NCBI RefSeq assembly: GCF_002250655.1
Contig: NZ_NOZR01000002.1
Coordinates: forward strand, 1-64,000
DNA length: 64,000 nucleotides
From: Mycolicibacterium sphagni
Lineage (GTDB): Bacteria; Actinomycetota; Actinomycetes; Mycobacteriales; Mycobacteriaceae
Direction of reading: 5' to 3'
In this document: piece by piece, positions 1-9,465 of the stretch
Position numbering within the stretch: position 1 is the stretch's first letter
Layout: every line of letters begins with the position of its first letter
Translations under genes and position numbers: made by a program
The notes under the pieces: generated by a model
Seen by the model: only the letters and a program-made list of their open reading frames with translations
Databases searched by the model: none
What the model was told of the DNA's origin: nothing

Positions 1-168
1 GTCGAAACCGGCGGCTGGGCCACCCGAAAACTCGCAGACGGCCACACCGAATGGATCCCACCACCCGCGCTCCCCATGCTGCGCGGCGGCGTCAACGACT
101 ACCACCACCCCGAGAGGCTGTTGGAAAACGATGCCGACCCACCAGCCGACGACGCGGGCGCCGCTTAG
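1..168 (+). CDS. C-terminal fragment of a 13E12-repeat / DUF222 HNH endonuclease-type protein
   Basis: An open frame enters at the window edge and stops with TAG at 166-168, giving 55 residues. The residues include WIPPPALP followed by a segment ending DYHHPERLL and an acidic tail. The W-I-P-P-P and HHPE..L motifs are typical of the extreme C-terminus of the mycobacterial REP13E12 (DUF222 plus HNH) family, whose members are multicopy and often associated with mobile or phage attachment sites. The catalytic HNH residues lie upstream of the window, so activity cannot be judged. Its stop overlaps the stop of the convergent Lrp-type gene by 4 nt. Family assignment is from memory of the motif. Confidence 0.6.
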   Translation, partial: VETGGWATRKLADGHTEWIPPPALPMLRGGVNDYHHPERLLENDADPPADDAGAA

Positions 169-680
169 AGCGGAGCGGCACCCCGAAGATGTTCGAAGAT
201 CAGCGATGTCTGCGTGCCGGCGACGTCGGCGTCGGCGTTGAGGTTCTCGACGACGAACGAGCGCAGATCGTCGGTGTCGCGGGCGGCCACGTGGATGATG
301 AAGTCGTCGGCGCCGGCCAGGAAGTACACGTCCATCACCTGCGGCTTGCGCCGGATCTGCTCGATGAAGGTGAGGATCTTGCCGCGAGCATGGGCTTGGA
401 GGCTCACCGAGATCATCGCTTGCAGCCGCAGGCCGATGGCGACCGGATCAATGTCGGTGTAAAAACCACGGATCACCCCGAGGTCCTGCAGCCGTCGTAC
501 CCGGCCATGACAGGTCGACGCCGCGATGCCGACGATGTCGGCCAGCGCACTGTTGGAGATCCGCGCATCCGCATGCAGCGCCGCCAGGATGCGCCGGTCC
601 ACTTCGTCGAGATCGGCGGCCCGAACATTCTTCGACGCAGCCTGCGATCGGACAGCATTTTTGGATGATCCTTCAGCCAC
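165..680 (-). CDS. aldR: Lrp/AsnC family transcriptional regulator, AldR-like
   Basis: A 171-residue protein with an N-terminal winged helix (about residues 24-75, containing DRRILAALHADARIS and a GIAAST recognition helix) and a C-terminal RAM/ligand-binding domain (about 85-165). It is transcribed divergently from alanine dehydrogenase with a 94-nt gap, the same arrangement as aldR/ald in M. tuberculosis, where AldR senses amino acids and controls ald. The role here is therefore inferred as alanine-responsive control of ald and of itself. The first ~23 residues are basic and poorly conserved, so a downstream start is possible. Confidence 0.85.
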   Translation of the reverse strand: MAEGSSKNAVRSQAASKNVRAADLDEVDRRILAALHADARISNSALADIVGIAASTCHGRVRRLQDLGVIRGFYTDIDPVAIGLRLQAMISVSLQAHARGKILTFIEQIRRKPQVMDVYFLAGADDFIIHVAARDTDDLRSFVVENLNADADVAGTQTSLIFEHLRGAAPL

Positions 681-774
681 ACAGCAACCCTACCGAATCT
701 TTGTCGTCTTGATTGCCTTTGCGTCGATAGTTCTTCACAATTCTTGTAAGCCAATTCCCGAACTAGGAGCGATC
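681..774. promoter_or_regulatory. Divergent aldR-ald control region
   Basis: This 94-nt spacer separates the divergent regulator and ald. Its middle (about 698-752) is clearly richer in A+T than the flanks, with repeated TTGTCGT/TTGATTG/TTCACAATTCTTG-like tracts, as expected for Lrp-family wrapping sites. AGGAG at 765-769 sits 5 nt before the ald ATG at 775 and fixes that start. I cannot assign individual operator boxes from one sequence. Confidence 0.45.
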
Positions 775-1902
775 ATGCGTGTCGGCATCCCGACCGAGAT
801 CAAGAACAACGAGTACCGCGTCGCCATCACCCCGGCTGGCGTGTCCGAGCTGGTCCGCCGCGGCCACGAGGTGATCGTGCAGGCCGGCGCTGGCGAGGGC
901 TCGGCCATCCACGACGCCGATTTCAAGGGCGCCGGCGCGCAGATCATCAACAGCGCCGATCAGGTATGGGCCGAGGCCGACCTGCTGCTGAAGGTCAAGG
1001 AGCCCATCGAGCCCGAGTACTCGCGCATGCGCAAGGGCCAGACCCTGTTCACCTATCTGCACCTGGCCGCATCGCGGCCCTGCACCGATGCCCTTCTGGC
1101 GTCGGGCACCACCTCCATCGCCTACGAGACCGTCCAGACCGTTGGATCAGACGGGTCGGTGGCGCTCCCTCTGCTCGCTCCGATGAGCGAAGTGGCAGGC
1201 CGGCTGTCCGCTCAGGTCGGCGCCTACCACCTGATGCGCACTCAGGGCGGCCGCGGCGTGTTGATGGGTGGCGTCCCCGGCGTCGCCCCGGCAAAGGTCG
1301 TGGTCATCGGTGGCGGCATGGCCGGCGACAACGCCGCCGCCGTCGCCTGGGGTATGGGCGCGCACGTCACCGTGTTCGATCTCAACGTCAACATCTTGCG
1401 CAAGATCGACGCCGAATACGGCGGTGCCATCGAGACCCGGTACTCCTCGCAGCTCGACCTCGAGGACGCCGTCAAGCACGCGGACCTGGTCATCGGCGCG
1501 GTGCTGGTCCCCGGCGCCAAGGCCCCCAAGCTGGTCAGCAATGCGACTGTGGCACAGATGAAGCCGGGTGCTGTACTGGTGGACATCGCCATCGACCAGG
1601 GTGGCTGCTTCGAGGACTCCAAACCCACCACGCACGACGACCCGACGTTCCGTGTGCACGACACGGTGTTCTACTGCGTGGCCAACATGCCGGGCGCGGT
1701 TCCGCGCACGTCAACCTACGCACTGACTAACGCCACCATGCCGTACGTGATCAAGCTCGCCGAAAAGGGTTGGCAGGACGCCTGCCTGTCCGATCCGGCG
1801 TTGGCCAAGGGCCTGTCGACGCATCAGGGCCATCTGCTGAACCACGAGGTCGCCCACGACCTCGCCCTGCCCTACACCGATCCGGCCGGCCTGCTGGCCT
1901 GA
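775..1902 (+). CDS. ald: L-alanine dehydrogenase
   Basis: A 375-residue protein that oxidatively deaminates L-alanine to pyruvate with NAD+ (and can aminate glyoxylate in mycobacteria). Residues corresponding to the catalytic Lys and His are seen at K75 (in LLKVKEP) and H96 (in FTYLHLAAS), and the Rossmann glycine motif GGGMAG follows at about residue 178. Length is close to the ~371 residues usual for the family. The start is chosen at the ATG preceded by AGGAG; the frame is open further upstream but only the protein from [10 protein letters not shown] matches the family. Cytosolic; linked to alanine use and redox balance under low oxygen. Divergent from the Lrp-type regulator. Confidence 0.97.
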   Translation: MRVGIPTEIKNNEYRVAITPAGVSELVRRGHEVIVQAGAGEGSAIHDADFKGAGAQIINSADQVWAEADLLLKVKEPIEPEYSRMRKGQTLFTYLHLAASRPCTDALLASGTTSIAYETVQTVGSDGSVALPLLAPMSEVAGRLSAQVGAYHLMRTQGGRGVLMGGVPGVAPAKVVVIGGGMAGDNAAAVAWGMGAHVTVFDLNVNILRKIDAEYGGAIETRYSSQLDLEDAVKHADLVIGAVLVPGAKAPKLVSNATVAQMKPGAVLVDIAIDQGGCFEDSKPTTHDDPTFRVHDTVFYCVANMPGAVPRTSTYALTNATMPYVIKLAEKGWQDACLSDPALAKGLSTHQGHLLNHEVAHDLALPYTDPAGLLA

Positions 1903-1935
1903 GAACCTTTGTGAGCCAACGGCTCACCCCCACAG

Positions 1936-1970
1936 CGAACCGGGACTGCTCACCGTAGCGTCCCGGTTCG
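1936..1970. terminator. Hairpin terminator between convergent ald and VOC genes
   Basis: A perfect 11-bp inverted repeat, CGAACCGGGAC (1936-1946) and GTCCCGGTTCG (1960-1970), with a 13-nt loop. It lies 33 nt after the ald stop and 15 nt before the end of the convergent VOC gene, followed by TTGACTTTTG on the plus strand. Position and symmetry fit a bidirectional intrinsic terminator. Confidence 0.75.
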
Positions 1971-1984
1971 TTGACTTTTGAGAC

Positions 1985-2788
1985 TCAGGGCTTCGTCATA
2001 CCGGCCGGCGGATGGCCGAGACAGATCAGCGCACCCAACGGATCCCTGAGCACCGCAAGAGTGCCCCACGGCGTGTCCTCCCCGGGCATCAGGATCTCTG
2101 CGCCGAGCGCCTGGCTCTGTTTCACCGTCGCGGCCACGTCATCGACGTTGATGTATACCTGCCAGAACGACGGCATCTCCGCGGGAAAGAGCTTGGCCGC
2201 GTCCATGATTCCTGAATAGGCGCTCTCCCCGACGAACACCTGCCCGTAGCGCTCGGGCCCGACCGCGTCGGGGGCGCCGCCGGTTCCGATCTCGTCGATG
2301 CGTGCACCGATAACCTCGCGGTAGAACGCCAGTGAGGCGTCGTAGTCCTTGCTCTGGCATTCGAACCAGTAGGGGGTGCCGTGCTCACCCCACTCGGTGA
2401 ACCCGGCGTGCGTGCCGGGCTGCCAGAAGCCGATGACGGCCCCGGCAGGGTCGACGACCACCATCATCGAGCCCAGATCGCCGACCGTCATCGGCGGCAC
2501 CATCACGGTCGCCCCCGCGGCTTCTGCCGCCGCGATGGTGGCGTTGCCGTCGCCGGTGTGCAAGTACACCGACCAGATGTTCGCCGGCCCCCCGTCGCCC
2601 ATCTGCGGGACCAGCCCGGCGACCCGCTTACCGTTGCGGGTGAAGTTTTGGTAGCCACCGAACTCCGCCTGCGGATCTTCGACCTCCCAGCCGAAGATCT
2701 CGTGATAGAACGCCGCGGTGCGCGCCGGGTCACTGCTCATCACGTCGAACCAGATGGGCGCCCCTATCGGGGCGGCGTACTCACTCAC
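1985..2788 (-). CDS. VOC superfamily protein with two glyoxalase-like domains
   Basis: A 267-residue protein made of two vicinal-oxygen-chelate domains (about 8-125 and 137-262), each beginning with an IWFD/YWFE type strand. It strongly resembles the mycobacterial Rv0577/TB27.3 antigen family (hydroxylase/glyoxalase-like). The start is GTG at 2788, preceded by GAGAGG. Transcribed in the same direction as the beta-lactamase gene with a 70-nt gap, so co-transcription is possible but not shown. Substrate unknown; I do not infer a specific reaction. Confidence 0.85.
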   Translation of the reverse strand: MSEYAAPIGAPIWFDVMSSDPARTAAFYHEIFGWEVEDPQAEFGGYQNFTRNGKRVAGLVPQMGDGGPANIWSVYLHTGDGNATIAAAEAAGATVMVPPMTVGDLGSMMVVVDPAGAVIGFWQPGTHAGFTEWGEHGTPYWFECQSKDYDASLAFYREVIGARIDEIGTGGAPDAVGPERYGQVFVGESAYSGIMDAAKLFPAEMPSFWQVYINVDDVAATVKQSQALGAEILMPGEDTPWGTLAVLRDPLGALICLGHPPAGMTKP

Positions 2789-2858
2789 GATGAATCCTCT
2801 CGGCTGATGTTCTACGCATGGGTCGATCGTTAAGGCTGACTGGCGCCCTGAGCAAAAC

Positions 2859-3773
2859 TCATCGCGGGCGCGTCAGCTCCGGCAACACCGCAGTGGTGAC
2901 CTCCCCGATCAGATCGCGCAACGCCGGCGCATTCGCGTCGTTGGACTGTGTGCGGGTCATGATCGCCAGCAGTACGCGTTCGCCGTTCGGCCCGAACGCG
3001 ATTCCGACGTCGTTGGTGCTGGCGAAGTCACCACTGCCGGTCTTGTCGGCGGTGGTCCAACCGGCCGGTAATCCGGCTCGGATGCTCGACGTGCTGTTGG
3101 CACGCATCCAGTCCTCGAGCTGTTTGCGGTGCACGTCATCGAGCACGTTGCCGGTCAGAAGAGTCGATACACCGCCACCGAGTGCCCGTGGTGTGCTGGT
3201 GTCGCGCGGATCGCCGGGAAGGGCCGAGTTGAGTTCGGTCTCCCAGCGATCCAGCCGGGTGCGGGCATCACCGATCGACCGGGCGAACGCGGTGATCGCC
3301 GGCGGCCCGCCGATGACCCGCAGCAGCAGGTTGGCCGCGGTGTTGTCGCTGACCTGCAGGGCCGCCGCACACAGGTCCGAAAGTGCCATCGGCTTACCGA
3401 CATTCGGCTCCGTGCGCGGCGAGTTGGCTCGCAGCAGGTCAGGATCGACCACCACGGTGTCGGTGAGCCGCAGCTCGCCGGCCTGAGCCTTCTGCAGGAC
3501 CCGGCCCGAGAGGTAGGCCTTGAAAGTCGAGCACATCGCGAACGGGTCGTCGACACGATGCATCACCGACAGGTTCGAATCCAAGTTCCGGCTGTACAGC
3601 CCGATGAATGCGTTGTGCCGTGTCTCCAGCGCCGCGATGCGCTGCTCGAGCGGCGGCAATGGCTCGGCCGGATCGCTGAGCGTCGGGTGCGTGGGCGACG
3701 TCTTGTCACCGCATGCCGCCACGACGGTCAGCGCCAGTCCCCCGACGAGCAGTCGACGACGCGCCAGGCTCAT
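2859..3773 (-). CDS. Class A beta-lactamase, probable exported lipoprotein
   Basis: A 304-residue protein with all class A motifs: S82-T-F-K85, S142-D-N144, E178-x-x-L-N182 (equivalent to E166/N170) and K244-T-G246. The N-terminus has ARRRLL followed by a hydrophobic stretch and a lipobox ending at C21 (VVAAC), so it is probably exported, perhaps by Tat because of the paired arginines, and lipid-anchored. It would hydrolyse beta-lactams in the cell envelope. The ATG overlaps the stop of the upstream nitronate monooxygenase gene by 4 nt, implying translational coupling. In M. tuberculosis blaC sits elsewhere, so this may be an additional or relocated enzyme. Confidence 0.93.
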   Translation of the reverse strand: MSLARRRLLVGGLALTVVAACGDKTSPTHPTLSDPAEPLPPLEQRIAALETRHNAFIGLYSRNLDSNLSVMHRVDDPFAMCSTFKAYLSGRVLQKAQAGELRLTDTVVVDPDLLRANSPRTEPNVGKPMALSDLCAAALQVSDNTAANLLLRVIGGPPAITAFARSIGDARTRLDRWETELNSALPGDPRDTSTPRALGGGVSTLLTGNVLDDVHRKQLEDWMRANSTSSIRAGLPAGWTTADKTGSGDFASTNDVGIAFGPNGERVLLAIMTRTQSNDANAPALRDLIGEVTTAVLPELTRPR

Positions 3774-4795
3774 CCAACGCCCCGCGCCAGCGCCGCGACG
3801 ATGTCACCGGCCCGACCCCCGCTGATGTGACGCCACGACGTGCCCGCCCACAAGTTGGTGCCGTTCGGGTCACCGGCAGCCACCGCCGCCCTGCGCATCG
3901 GACCGGTCATCTGGTTGACCTCCGGGTAGCCCAGTGGGGCCACCTCGTCATAGCGAGCGGTGAAACCGTTGGCCAACCCTCTCGCGTACCGACCCGAAAA
4001 CGCCCTCGTCACCACGGTTTCGGTGAAGTGACCGTCGGTCAGCGCCGCCCGATAAGGGGTATTGGTTCCGGCCTCGTCGGACAGCAGAAATGCCGTACCG
4101 GCTTGCGCGGCGACGGCTCCCCTATCCAACACCCGCCGGACATCGGCGGCGGTGGACAACCCGCCGGCAGCGATCACCGGCAGGTCATGCGCGGCGACGA
4201 CCGCCGCCAGCAGGGTATCGAGTGGTTCGTCGCCGGGCAGGGCGACGGGATCGAAGGTGCCGCGATGGCCACCGGCCTCGGGACCCTGGACGGCAAGGGC
4301 GTCAGCGCCGGCCGCGACCGCGACCGCCGCCTCGTCCGGATTGGTCACGGTCACCACGGTCAGTACCCCGCGGTCACGCAGGCGCCCAAGGACTTCGGCA
4401 CTGGGGCAACCGAAGGTGAACGACGCCACCTCCGGTGCCGTGTCGGCGAGGACATCGAGTTTGGCCTCCCACCCGTCGTCGTCGGGCCGGGGACGGGCAA
4501 CCTCGGCACCGTAGTGTTCGGCCAACGGGGCCAGCAGCTCGCGGTAGCGCTGAAGCCCCTCGGCGGTTGCGGCCGATGGCTGCGGCACAAAGAGATTCAC
4601 GCCGATAGCGGCCGTCGTCAGCGATCTGGCCTCGGCGATCGTGTCGGCGAATTTCTCAGCGCTCAGATAGCCGGCCGGAAGGAATCCCAGACCGCCGGCG
4701 TTGGAGACCGCCGCTGCCAGGGCGGGTGTGCTCGGACCGCCTGCCATTGGTGCACCGAGAATGGGTACCGCCAAATCGTGCAGGCTGAAGGTCAC
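3770..4795 (-). CDS. Nitronate monooxygenase / 2-nitropropane dioxygenase-like flavoprotein
   Basis: A 341-residue FMN-dependent TIM-barrel protein. Visible family motifs are GAPMAGGPSTP near the N-terminus, the phosphate-binding IAAGGLSTAADV region, and QGPEAGGHRG, which carries the usual catalytic His. It would oxidise alkyl nitronates. It matches the position of Rv2781c next to pepR. GTG start at 4795; the gap to the pepR stop is 2 nt, and its own stop overlaps the beta-lactamase ATG by 4 nt, placing it inside the rpsO-pnp-pepR series. Confidence 0.88.
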   Translation of the reverse strand: MTFSLHDLAVPILGAPMAGGPSTPALAAAVSNAGGLGFLPAGYLSAEKFADTIAEARSLTTAAIGVNLFVPQPSAATAEGLQRYRELLAPLAEHYGAEVARPRPDDDGWEAKLDVLADTAPEVASFTFGCPSAEVLGRLRDRGVLTVVTVTNPDEAAVAVAAGADALAVQGPEAGGHRGTFDPVALPGDEPLDTLLAAVVAAHDLPVIAAGGLSTAADVRRVLDRGAVAAQAGTAFLLSDEAGTNTPYRAALTDGHFTETVVTRAFSGRYARGLANGFTARYDEVAPLGYPEVNQMTGPMRRAAVAAGDPNGTNLWAGTSWRHISGGRAGDIVAALARGVG

Positions 4796-4797
4796 GG

Positions 4798-6144
4798 CTA
4801 GCTCCTGATAGTCCGAAGTGGCTGTGGTAGTGATCGTTTGGACTTATGAGGGCCCAGGACGGCGGCACCGAAGGGCTTTGTCAGCACCTGGCGGGCGATC
4901 GCGTTGACTTCTTCGAGGGTCACCTCGTCGACGCGCTGCAGCGTGCTGGCGACACTGCGGTACTCGCCGTAGTTGAGCTCGCTACGGCCGAGGCGGTGCA
5001 TCCGCGACGCCGAATCCTCAAGGCCCAGTACCAAACCGCCGCGGATCGACCCTTTGGCGATCCGGCACTCGGATTCGGTGATGCCGTCGCGCGCCACGTC
5101 GTCGAGAACCTCGGTGGTCAATCGCACCACTTCGTCGAAGCGCTCCGGCAGACAGGCCGCATATACCGACAATGCCCCGGTGTCGGAGAACGTGTCAACC
5201 GTCGAGAACACGGAATAGGCCAGGCCGCGGCTCTCCCGAATCTGTTGGAAGAGCCGTGAACTCAGGCCCCCGCCCAATGCGGTGTTGAGTACCGACAGCG
5301 CCCAGCGTTGCGACCAGTGCCGCCCGGGGACTCGCACACCCAGGGACAGATGGGTCTGCTCGCCGTCGCGGTTGATCAGCTCCAGGCTGGGTCGGCTGGT
5401 CAGCCGCCCCGCGCCTTTGCGCGGTGCCTGCGGTTTGCGCCCCTTGACCAGGCGCGGCCCGAAGTGCTTGCGCACCAACCGGACCACCTCGTCGTGGTCG
5501 ATATTGCCCGCCACCGCGACGACCATTCGCTCAGGGGTGTAGCGACGCACGTGGAAGGAGTGCAACTGCGCGCGGGTCATTCCGGAAACTGAATCGACAC
5601 TGCCGATCACCGGCCGCCCGACGGGATGGTCACCGAACATGGCCGTCAGGAAGACATCCCCGAGGGCGTCTTCGGGGTCGTCGTCGCGCATCGCGATCTC
5701 TTCGAGCACGACGTCGCGTTCCAGTTCGACGTCATGCGGTGCACAGACGCCGTTGAGCACCACGTCGGCGACCAGATCGACAGCCATTTCCAGGTCGTCG
5801 TCCAGGACGTGGGCGTAGTAGCAGGTGTGTTCCTTGGCGGTGAACGCGTTCAGCTCACCACCGACGGCGTCGACGGACTGCGCGATGTCGACCGCGGTTC
5901 TGGTCGGAGTCGCCTTGAACAGCAGGTGCTCAAGGAAGTGAGCGGCACCGGCGACGGTCGGGCCTTCGTCGCGGGAACCGACGTTGACCCAGACACCTAC
6001 CGACGCCGACCGCACCGACGGCACATATTCGGTGACGACCCGCAGACCGCCGGGAAGTACGGTACGCCGCACCGCAACCGGCGCCTCGGTATTGAGGCGC
6101 CGGCCACGGCAGAGTGCGGGGTTAGCTGCTGGCGGTCGCGGCAT
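4798..6144 (-). CDS. pepR: M16 family zinc metallopeptidase PepR
   Basis: A 448-residue processing-peptidase-like protein. The inverted zinc motif HxxEH is H69-F-L-E72-H73, with the downstream glutamate region [14 protein letters not shown]. The C-terminal M16 domain follows (about 210-440), with the conserved [11 protein letters not shown] segment. I set the start at the ATG at 6144 because the protein from MPRPPAAN matches the M. tuberculosis homologue; this start lies inside the 3' end of pnp, giving a 23-nt overlap. A second ATG 6 nt upstream (6150) is an alternative. Cytosolic peptidase of unclear substrate, co-transcribed with pnp. Confidence 0.92.
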   Translation of the reverse strand: MPRPPAANPALCRGRRLNTEAPVAVRRTVLPGGLRVVTEYVPSVRSASVGVWVNVGSRDEGPTVAGAAHFLEHLLFKATPTRTAVDIAQSVDAVGGELNAFTAKEHTCYYAHVLDDDLEMAVDLVADVVLNGVCAPHDVELERDVVLEEIAMRDDDPEDALGDVFLTAMFGDHPVGRPVIGSVDSVSGMTRAQLHSFHVRRYTPERMVVAVAGNIDHDEVVRLVRKHFGPRLVKGRKPQAPRKGAGRLTSRPSLELINRDGEQTHLSLGVRVPGRHWSQRWALSVLNTALGGGLSSRLFQQIRESRGLAYSVFSTVDTFSDTGALSVYAACLPERFDEVVRLTTEVLDDVARDGITESECRIAKGSIRGGLVLGLEDSASRMHRLGRSELNYGEYRSVASTLQRVDEVTLEEVNAIARQVLTKPFGAAVLGPHKSKRSLPQPLRTIRS

Positions 6145-8380
6145 CGGCATCAACAGGAGCCGGAGCTTCATCGGAAGCCTCTGCCCCTTCTTCCGATACC
6201 AGGACCAGCGAGATCTTGCCGCGGTTGTCGATGTCGGCGATCTCCACACGGAGCTTGTCACCGACCGAGACGACATCCTCGACCTTGTTGATCCGCTTGC
6301 CCTTGCCCAGCTTCGAGATGTGCACCAGGCCGTCACGACCGGGCAGCAGCGAGACGAACGCACCGAAATCGGTGGTCTTGACCACGGTCCCGAGGAACCG
6401 CTCGCCGGCCTTGGGCAGCTGCGGGTTGGCGATCGCGTTGATCCGGTCGATCGCCGCCTGGGCCGACGGGCCGTCGGTGGCACCGACGAACACCGTGCCG
6501 TCGTCCTCGATCGAGATCGACGCGCCGGTCTCCTCGGTGATCGAGTTGATCATCTTGCCCTTGGGGCCGATGACCTCGCCGATCTTGTCGATCGGAATCT
6601 TGATGGCGGTGACGCGCGGGGCGTACGGGCTCATCTCGTCGGGGGCGTCGATGGCCTCGGCCATCACCTCGAGGATGGTCAGGCGCGCATCCTTGGCCTG
6701 GGCCAGCGCACCGGCCAGCACCTGGGACGGGATGCCGTCGAGCTTGGTGTCGAGCTGGAGCGCGGTGACGAACTCCTTGGTGCCTGCGCACTTGAAGTCC
6801 ATGTCGCCGAAGGCATCCTCGGCGCCGAGGATGTCGGTCAGCGTGACGAAGCGACGCTCCGTCTTGCCGTCAACTTCAATGTCGTCGGACACCAGGCCCA
6901 TCGCGATACCGGCGACCGGGGCCTTCAGCGGCACACCGGCGTTCAGCAGCGACAGGGTGGACGCGCACACCGAACCCATCGAGGTGGAACCGTTGGAGCT
7001 CAACGCTTCCGACACCTGACGAATCGCGTACGGGAACTCCTCAACGCTCGGCAGCACCGGCATCAGAGCGCGCTCGGCGAGCGCACCGTGGCCGATCTCG
7101 CGACGCTTGGGCGAACCGACGCGGCCGGTCTCACCGGTCGAATACGGCGGGAAGTTGTAGTGGTGCATGTAGCGCTTGGAGGTCTCCGGCCCCAGCGAGT
7201 CGATCTGCTGTGCCATCTTGACCATGTCGAGGGTGGTGACACCCATGATCTGAGTCTCGCCACGCTCGAACAACGCGCTGCCGTGTGCCCGCGGGATGAT
7301 CGCGACCTCGGCCGACAGGGCACGGATGTCGGTGACACCGCGGCCGTCGATGCGGAAGTGATCGGTCAGGATGCGCTGGCGCACAAGCTTCTTGGTCAGC
7401 GAGCGGTAGGCCGCGCCGATCTCCTTCTCGCGCCCGGCGTACTGCTCGGCCAGCCGGTCGAGCACCTCACCCTTGATCTCGTCGGTGCGCTCGTCGCGCT
7501 CGTGCTTGCCGGCGATTTGCAGGGCCTTGGACAGGTCCTCGGTCGCCACTGACGCCACCGACGCGTAGACGTCGTCCTGGTAATCGGGGAACAGCGGGTA
7601 GTCGGCAACCGGCTTGGCAGCTTTGTCCGCCAACGCCTTCTGGGCGTCGCACAGCACGGCGATGAACGGCTTGGCGGCTTCGAGCCCCTCGGCCACCACG
7701 GCCTCGGTCGGCGCGCCGGCGCCACCGGCGATCAGCTCGATGACGTTGTCGGTGGCCTCGGCCTCGACCATCATGATCGCCACATCGTCACCGGCCTTAC
7801 GACCCGCGACGACCATGTCGAATACGGCATTCTCGAGCTGCTCGACGGTCGGGAAGGCGACCCACTGGCCGTCGATCAGGGCGACGCGCACGCCGCCGAC
7901 AGGGCCGGAGAACGGCAGACCGGAAATCTGGGTGGAAGCCGATGCGGCGTTGATCGCCAGAACGTCGTACAGATCCTTGGGATCCAGGCTCAGGATCGTG
8001 ACGACGACCTGGATCTCGTTACGCAGACCCGAGATGAAGGTCGGACGCAGCGGCCGGTCGATCAGACGACAGGTCAGGATCGCGTCCGTGGAGGGACGGC
8101 CTTCGCGACGGAAGAACGAGCCCGGGATGCGACCCGCGGCGTACATCCGCTCTTCGACGTCGATGGTCAACGGGAAGAAGTCGAAATGGTCTTTGGGGCT
8201 CTTGCTGGCGGTGGTCGCCGACAGGAGCATGGTCTCGTCGTCGAGGTAGGCGACGACGGCGCCGGCGGCCTGCTGGGCCAGCCGGCCGGTCTCGAAACGT
8301 ACGGTGCGGGTGCCGAAGCTCCCATTGTCAATGACGGCGGTCGACTCGAAGACGCCTTCGTCGATTTCAGCTACAGACAT
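6122..8380 (-). CDS. pnp: Polyribonucleotide nucleotidyltransferase / guanosine pentaphosphate synthetase
   Basis: A 752-residue PNPase, same length as the mycobacterial GpsI. Order: RNase PH domain 1, all-alpha domain, RNase PH domain 2 (with the conserved [23 protein letters not shown] stretch, split here as [10 protein letters not shown] and [10 protein letters not shown]), KH domain with GPKG, and a C-terminal S1 domain. It degrades RNA phosphorolytically from the 3' end. Start chosen at ATG 8380 (MSVAEIDEG), with AAAGG about 13 nt upstream; the frame is open a further 10 codons. Downstream of rpsO, as in many bacteria, separated by 303 nt that hold two hairpins. Confidence 0.97.
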   Translation of the reverse strand: MSVAEIDEGVFESTAVIDNGSFGTRTVRFETGRLAQQAAGAVVAYLDDETMLLSATTASKSPKDHFDFFPLTIDVEERMYAAGRIPGSFFRREGRPSTDAILTCRLIDRPLRPTFISGLRNEIQVVVTILSLDPKDLYDVLAINAASASTQISGLPFSGPVGGVRVALIDGQWVAFPTVEQLENAVFDMVVAGRKAGDDVAIMMVEAEATDNVIELIAGGAGAPTEAVVAEGLEAAKPFIAVLCDAQKALADKAAKPVADYPLFPDYQDDVYASVASVATEDLSKALQIAGKHERDERTDEIKGEVLDRLAEQYAGREKEIGAAYRSLTKKLVRQRILTDHFRIDGRGVTDIRALSAEVAIIPRAHGSALFERGETQIMGVTTLDMVKMAQQIDSLGPETSKRYMHHYNFPPYSTGETGRVGSPKRREIGHGALAERALMPVLPSVEEFPYAIRQVSEALSSNGSTSMGSVCASTLSLLNAGVPLKAPVAGIAMGLVSDDIEVDGKTERRFVTLTDILGAEDAFGDMDFKCAGTKEFVTALQLDTKLDGIPSQVLAGALAQAKDARLTILEVMAEAIDAPDEMSPYAPRVTAIKIPIDKIGEVIGPKGKMINSITEETGASISIEDDGTVFVGATDGPSAQAAIDRINAIANPQLPKAGERFLGTVVKTTDFGAFVSLLPGRDGLVHISKLGKGKRINKVEDVVSVGDKLRVEIADIDNRGKISLVLVSEEGAEASDEAPAPVDADAATASS

Positions 8381-8506
8381 AGATGCCCGTTCAGCCTTTC
8401 TGAGTTTCACTGTTCAGCTGTTTCGCGACGTCACAGGTGAACCCAGGAAAGACCTGAGCACTACGAGGCTTGGGCCTGGATGCGGCTACGGCCGTCGATC
8501 GAAGCG

Positions 8507-8538
8507 GCCGGGCACTCCCCAGTTCGCTGGGGCCCGGC
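8507..8538 (-). other. Strong stem-loop in the rpsO-pnp spacer
   Basis: Read in the direction of transcription, GCCGGG-CCCCAG pairs with CTGGGG-(AGTG bulge)-CCCGGC around a 4-nt loop CGAA: 12 bp in two blocks. It lies 127 nt before the pnp start codon. In E. coli an RNA hairpin in the pnp leader is the target of RNase III and PNPase autoregulation; by position this could play a similar part, or it could attenuate readthrough from rpsO. The function is inference. Confidence 0.5.
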
Positions 8539-8629
8539 AGCCACTACCGAAGACCGCCCGATCAGGGAAGCTTCGCTATGACGCGGCGGGAACGGGACAC
8601 GCGGATATGCATGAACCGCACCCGATGTT

Positions 8630-8648
8630 CGAGCCGGGAACCGGCTCG
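8630..8648 (-). terminator. Candidate intrinsic terminator after rpsO
   Basis: An 8-bp perfect stem, CGAGCCGG (8630-8637) and CCGGCTCG (8641-8648), with a 3-nt loop, begins 36 nt downstream of the rpsO stop. No U-tract follows on the minus strand, which is common for mycobacterial terminators but lowers certainty. It may give partial termination between rpsO and pnp. Confidence 0.5.
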
Positions 8649-8683
8649 CAACGGCCCCTATGTTACACGGCGGGTTGCGCCGC

Positions 8684-8953
8684 TCAGCGACGCAGACCCA
8701 GCCGCTCGATCAGCGTGCGGTAGCGCGCGACATCGAGGGCGGCGACGTACTTGAGCAGCCGGCGGCGACGACCGACCAGCAGCAGCAGCCCGCGCCGCGA
8801 GTGGTGGTCGTGCTTGTGCTCCTTGAGGTGCTCGGTGAGGTCGGCGATGCGCTTGGTCAACAGCGCCACCTGCGCCTCCGGCGAACCGGTGTCGGTCTCA
8901 TGCAGACCGTACTGGCCCAGGATTTCCTTCTTCTGCTCGGCAGTCAGTGCCAC
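8684..8953 (-). CDS. rpsO: 30S ribosomal protein S15
   Basis: An 89-residue protein, the normal S15 length, with the conserved [15 protein letters not shown] and [21 protein letters not shown] segments that contact 16S rRNA helices 20-22. Start is GTG at 8953, preceded by GGAG 13 nt upstream. A TAGAGT -10-like element on the minus strand (9037-9042) would give a leader of roughly 75 nt, room for the S15 autoregulatory structure known in other bacteria (not verified here). Confidence 0.97.
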   Translation of the reverse strand: MALTAEQKKEILGQYGLHETDTGSPEAQVALLTKRIADLTEHLKEHKHDHHSRRGLLLLVGRRRRLLKYVAALDVARYRTLIERLGLRR

Positions 8954-9087
8954 GAAAACATCTCCATCACATCGGTGCCGCGTAGGGAATCAATCGTGAG
9001 CCGCCGCGGACTGCAGCACACGCGTATCGGTGGGCAACTCTAACAGCGGGAGTACGACGAACCGAAATCGCAAAAGGACAGCATCTT

Positions 9088-9119
9088 GACAACATACAAC
9101 CGAATGGTTGTATGTTGTC
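9088..9119. promoter_or_regulatory. Operator palindrome and leaderless promoter of the ArsR-SRPBCC pair
   Basis: A perfect inverted repeat with 14-nt arms, GACAACATACAACC (9088-9101) and GGTTGTATGTTGTC (9106-9119), around a 4-nt centre. It overlaps TTGACA (9086-9091, -35) and TATGTT (9111-9116, -10). The GTG start lies at 9123, 6 nt after the -10, so the mRNA probably begins at the start codon. A repressor bound here would cover the whole promoter, so autoregulation by the ArsR protein is the simplest reading. Confidence 0.85.
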
Positions 9120-9122
9120 TTC

Positions 9123-9461
9123 GTGACCGTAGACCTCGAGGACCGGACAGACGCCCTGTTCCACGCCCTCGCCGACCGGACGCGGCGCGACATCATGCGC
9201 CGGGCGCTGGCCGGAGAGCACTCGGTTTCGGCACTCGCGCTGAAGTACGACATGAGCTTTGCCGCGGTGCAGAAACACGTCGTCGTCCTGGAAAAGGCCG
9301 GGCTGATCACCAAGCGGCGCCGCGGCCGCGAGCAACTGGCCAGCGGTGACGTGACGGCCGTCCGGTCGGTCGCCGCCCTGCTCACAGAACTCGAACAGGT
9401 TTGGCGCGGTCGTATCGCCCGCATCGACGAACTCATCGCATCCGACACCGAAGAGGACTGA
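9123..9461 (+). CDS. ArsR family repressor (SRPBCC-linked type)
   Basis: A 112-residue winged-helix protein beginning VTVDLEDRTDALFHALADRTRR; the ADRTRRDIMRRAL and SVSALALKYDMSFAAVQKHVVVLEKAGLI segments are the usual ArsR helix-turn-helix. No cysteine or metal-ligand cluster is visible, so it is unlikely to be a classical metal sensor. It belongs to the group of ArsR repressors paired with AHSA1/SRPBCC proteins. I place the start at GTG 9123 because the -10 box sits 6 nt upstream; longer frames would start inside the operator. Confidence 0.9.
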   Translation: MTVDLEDRTDALFHALADRTRRDIMRRALAGEHSVSALALKYDMSFAAVQKHVVVLEKAGLITKRRRGREQLASGDVTAVRSVAALLTELEQVWRGRIARIDELIASDTEED

Positions 9462-9465
9462 CACC

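Noticed and set aside
1..168. Mobile element boundary at the left edge (13E12 family)
   Set aside because: Only 55 residues are visible, with no inverted repeat, integrase or attachment site in the window; the family is also common as ordinary chromosomal copies.
5984..7552. 522-codon open frame on the plus strand opposite pnp, and similar long frames opposite infB (32402-34864), the EfpA copies (45655-48351) and mtr (57081-58472)
   Set aside because: They lie exactly antisense to strongly conserved genes in a GC-rich genome, and their Arg/Asp/Gly-rich products match no family; they are by-products of codon bias.
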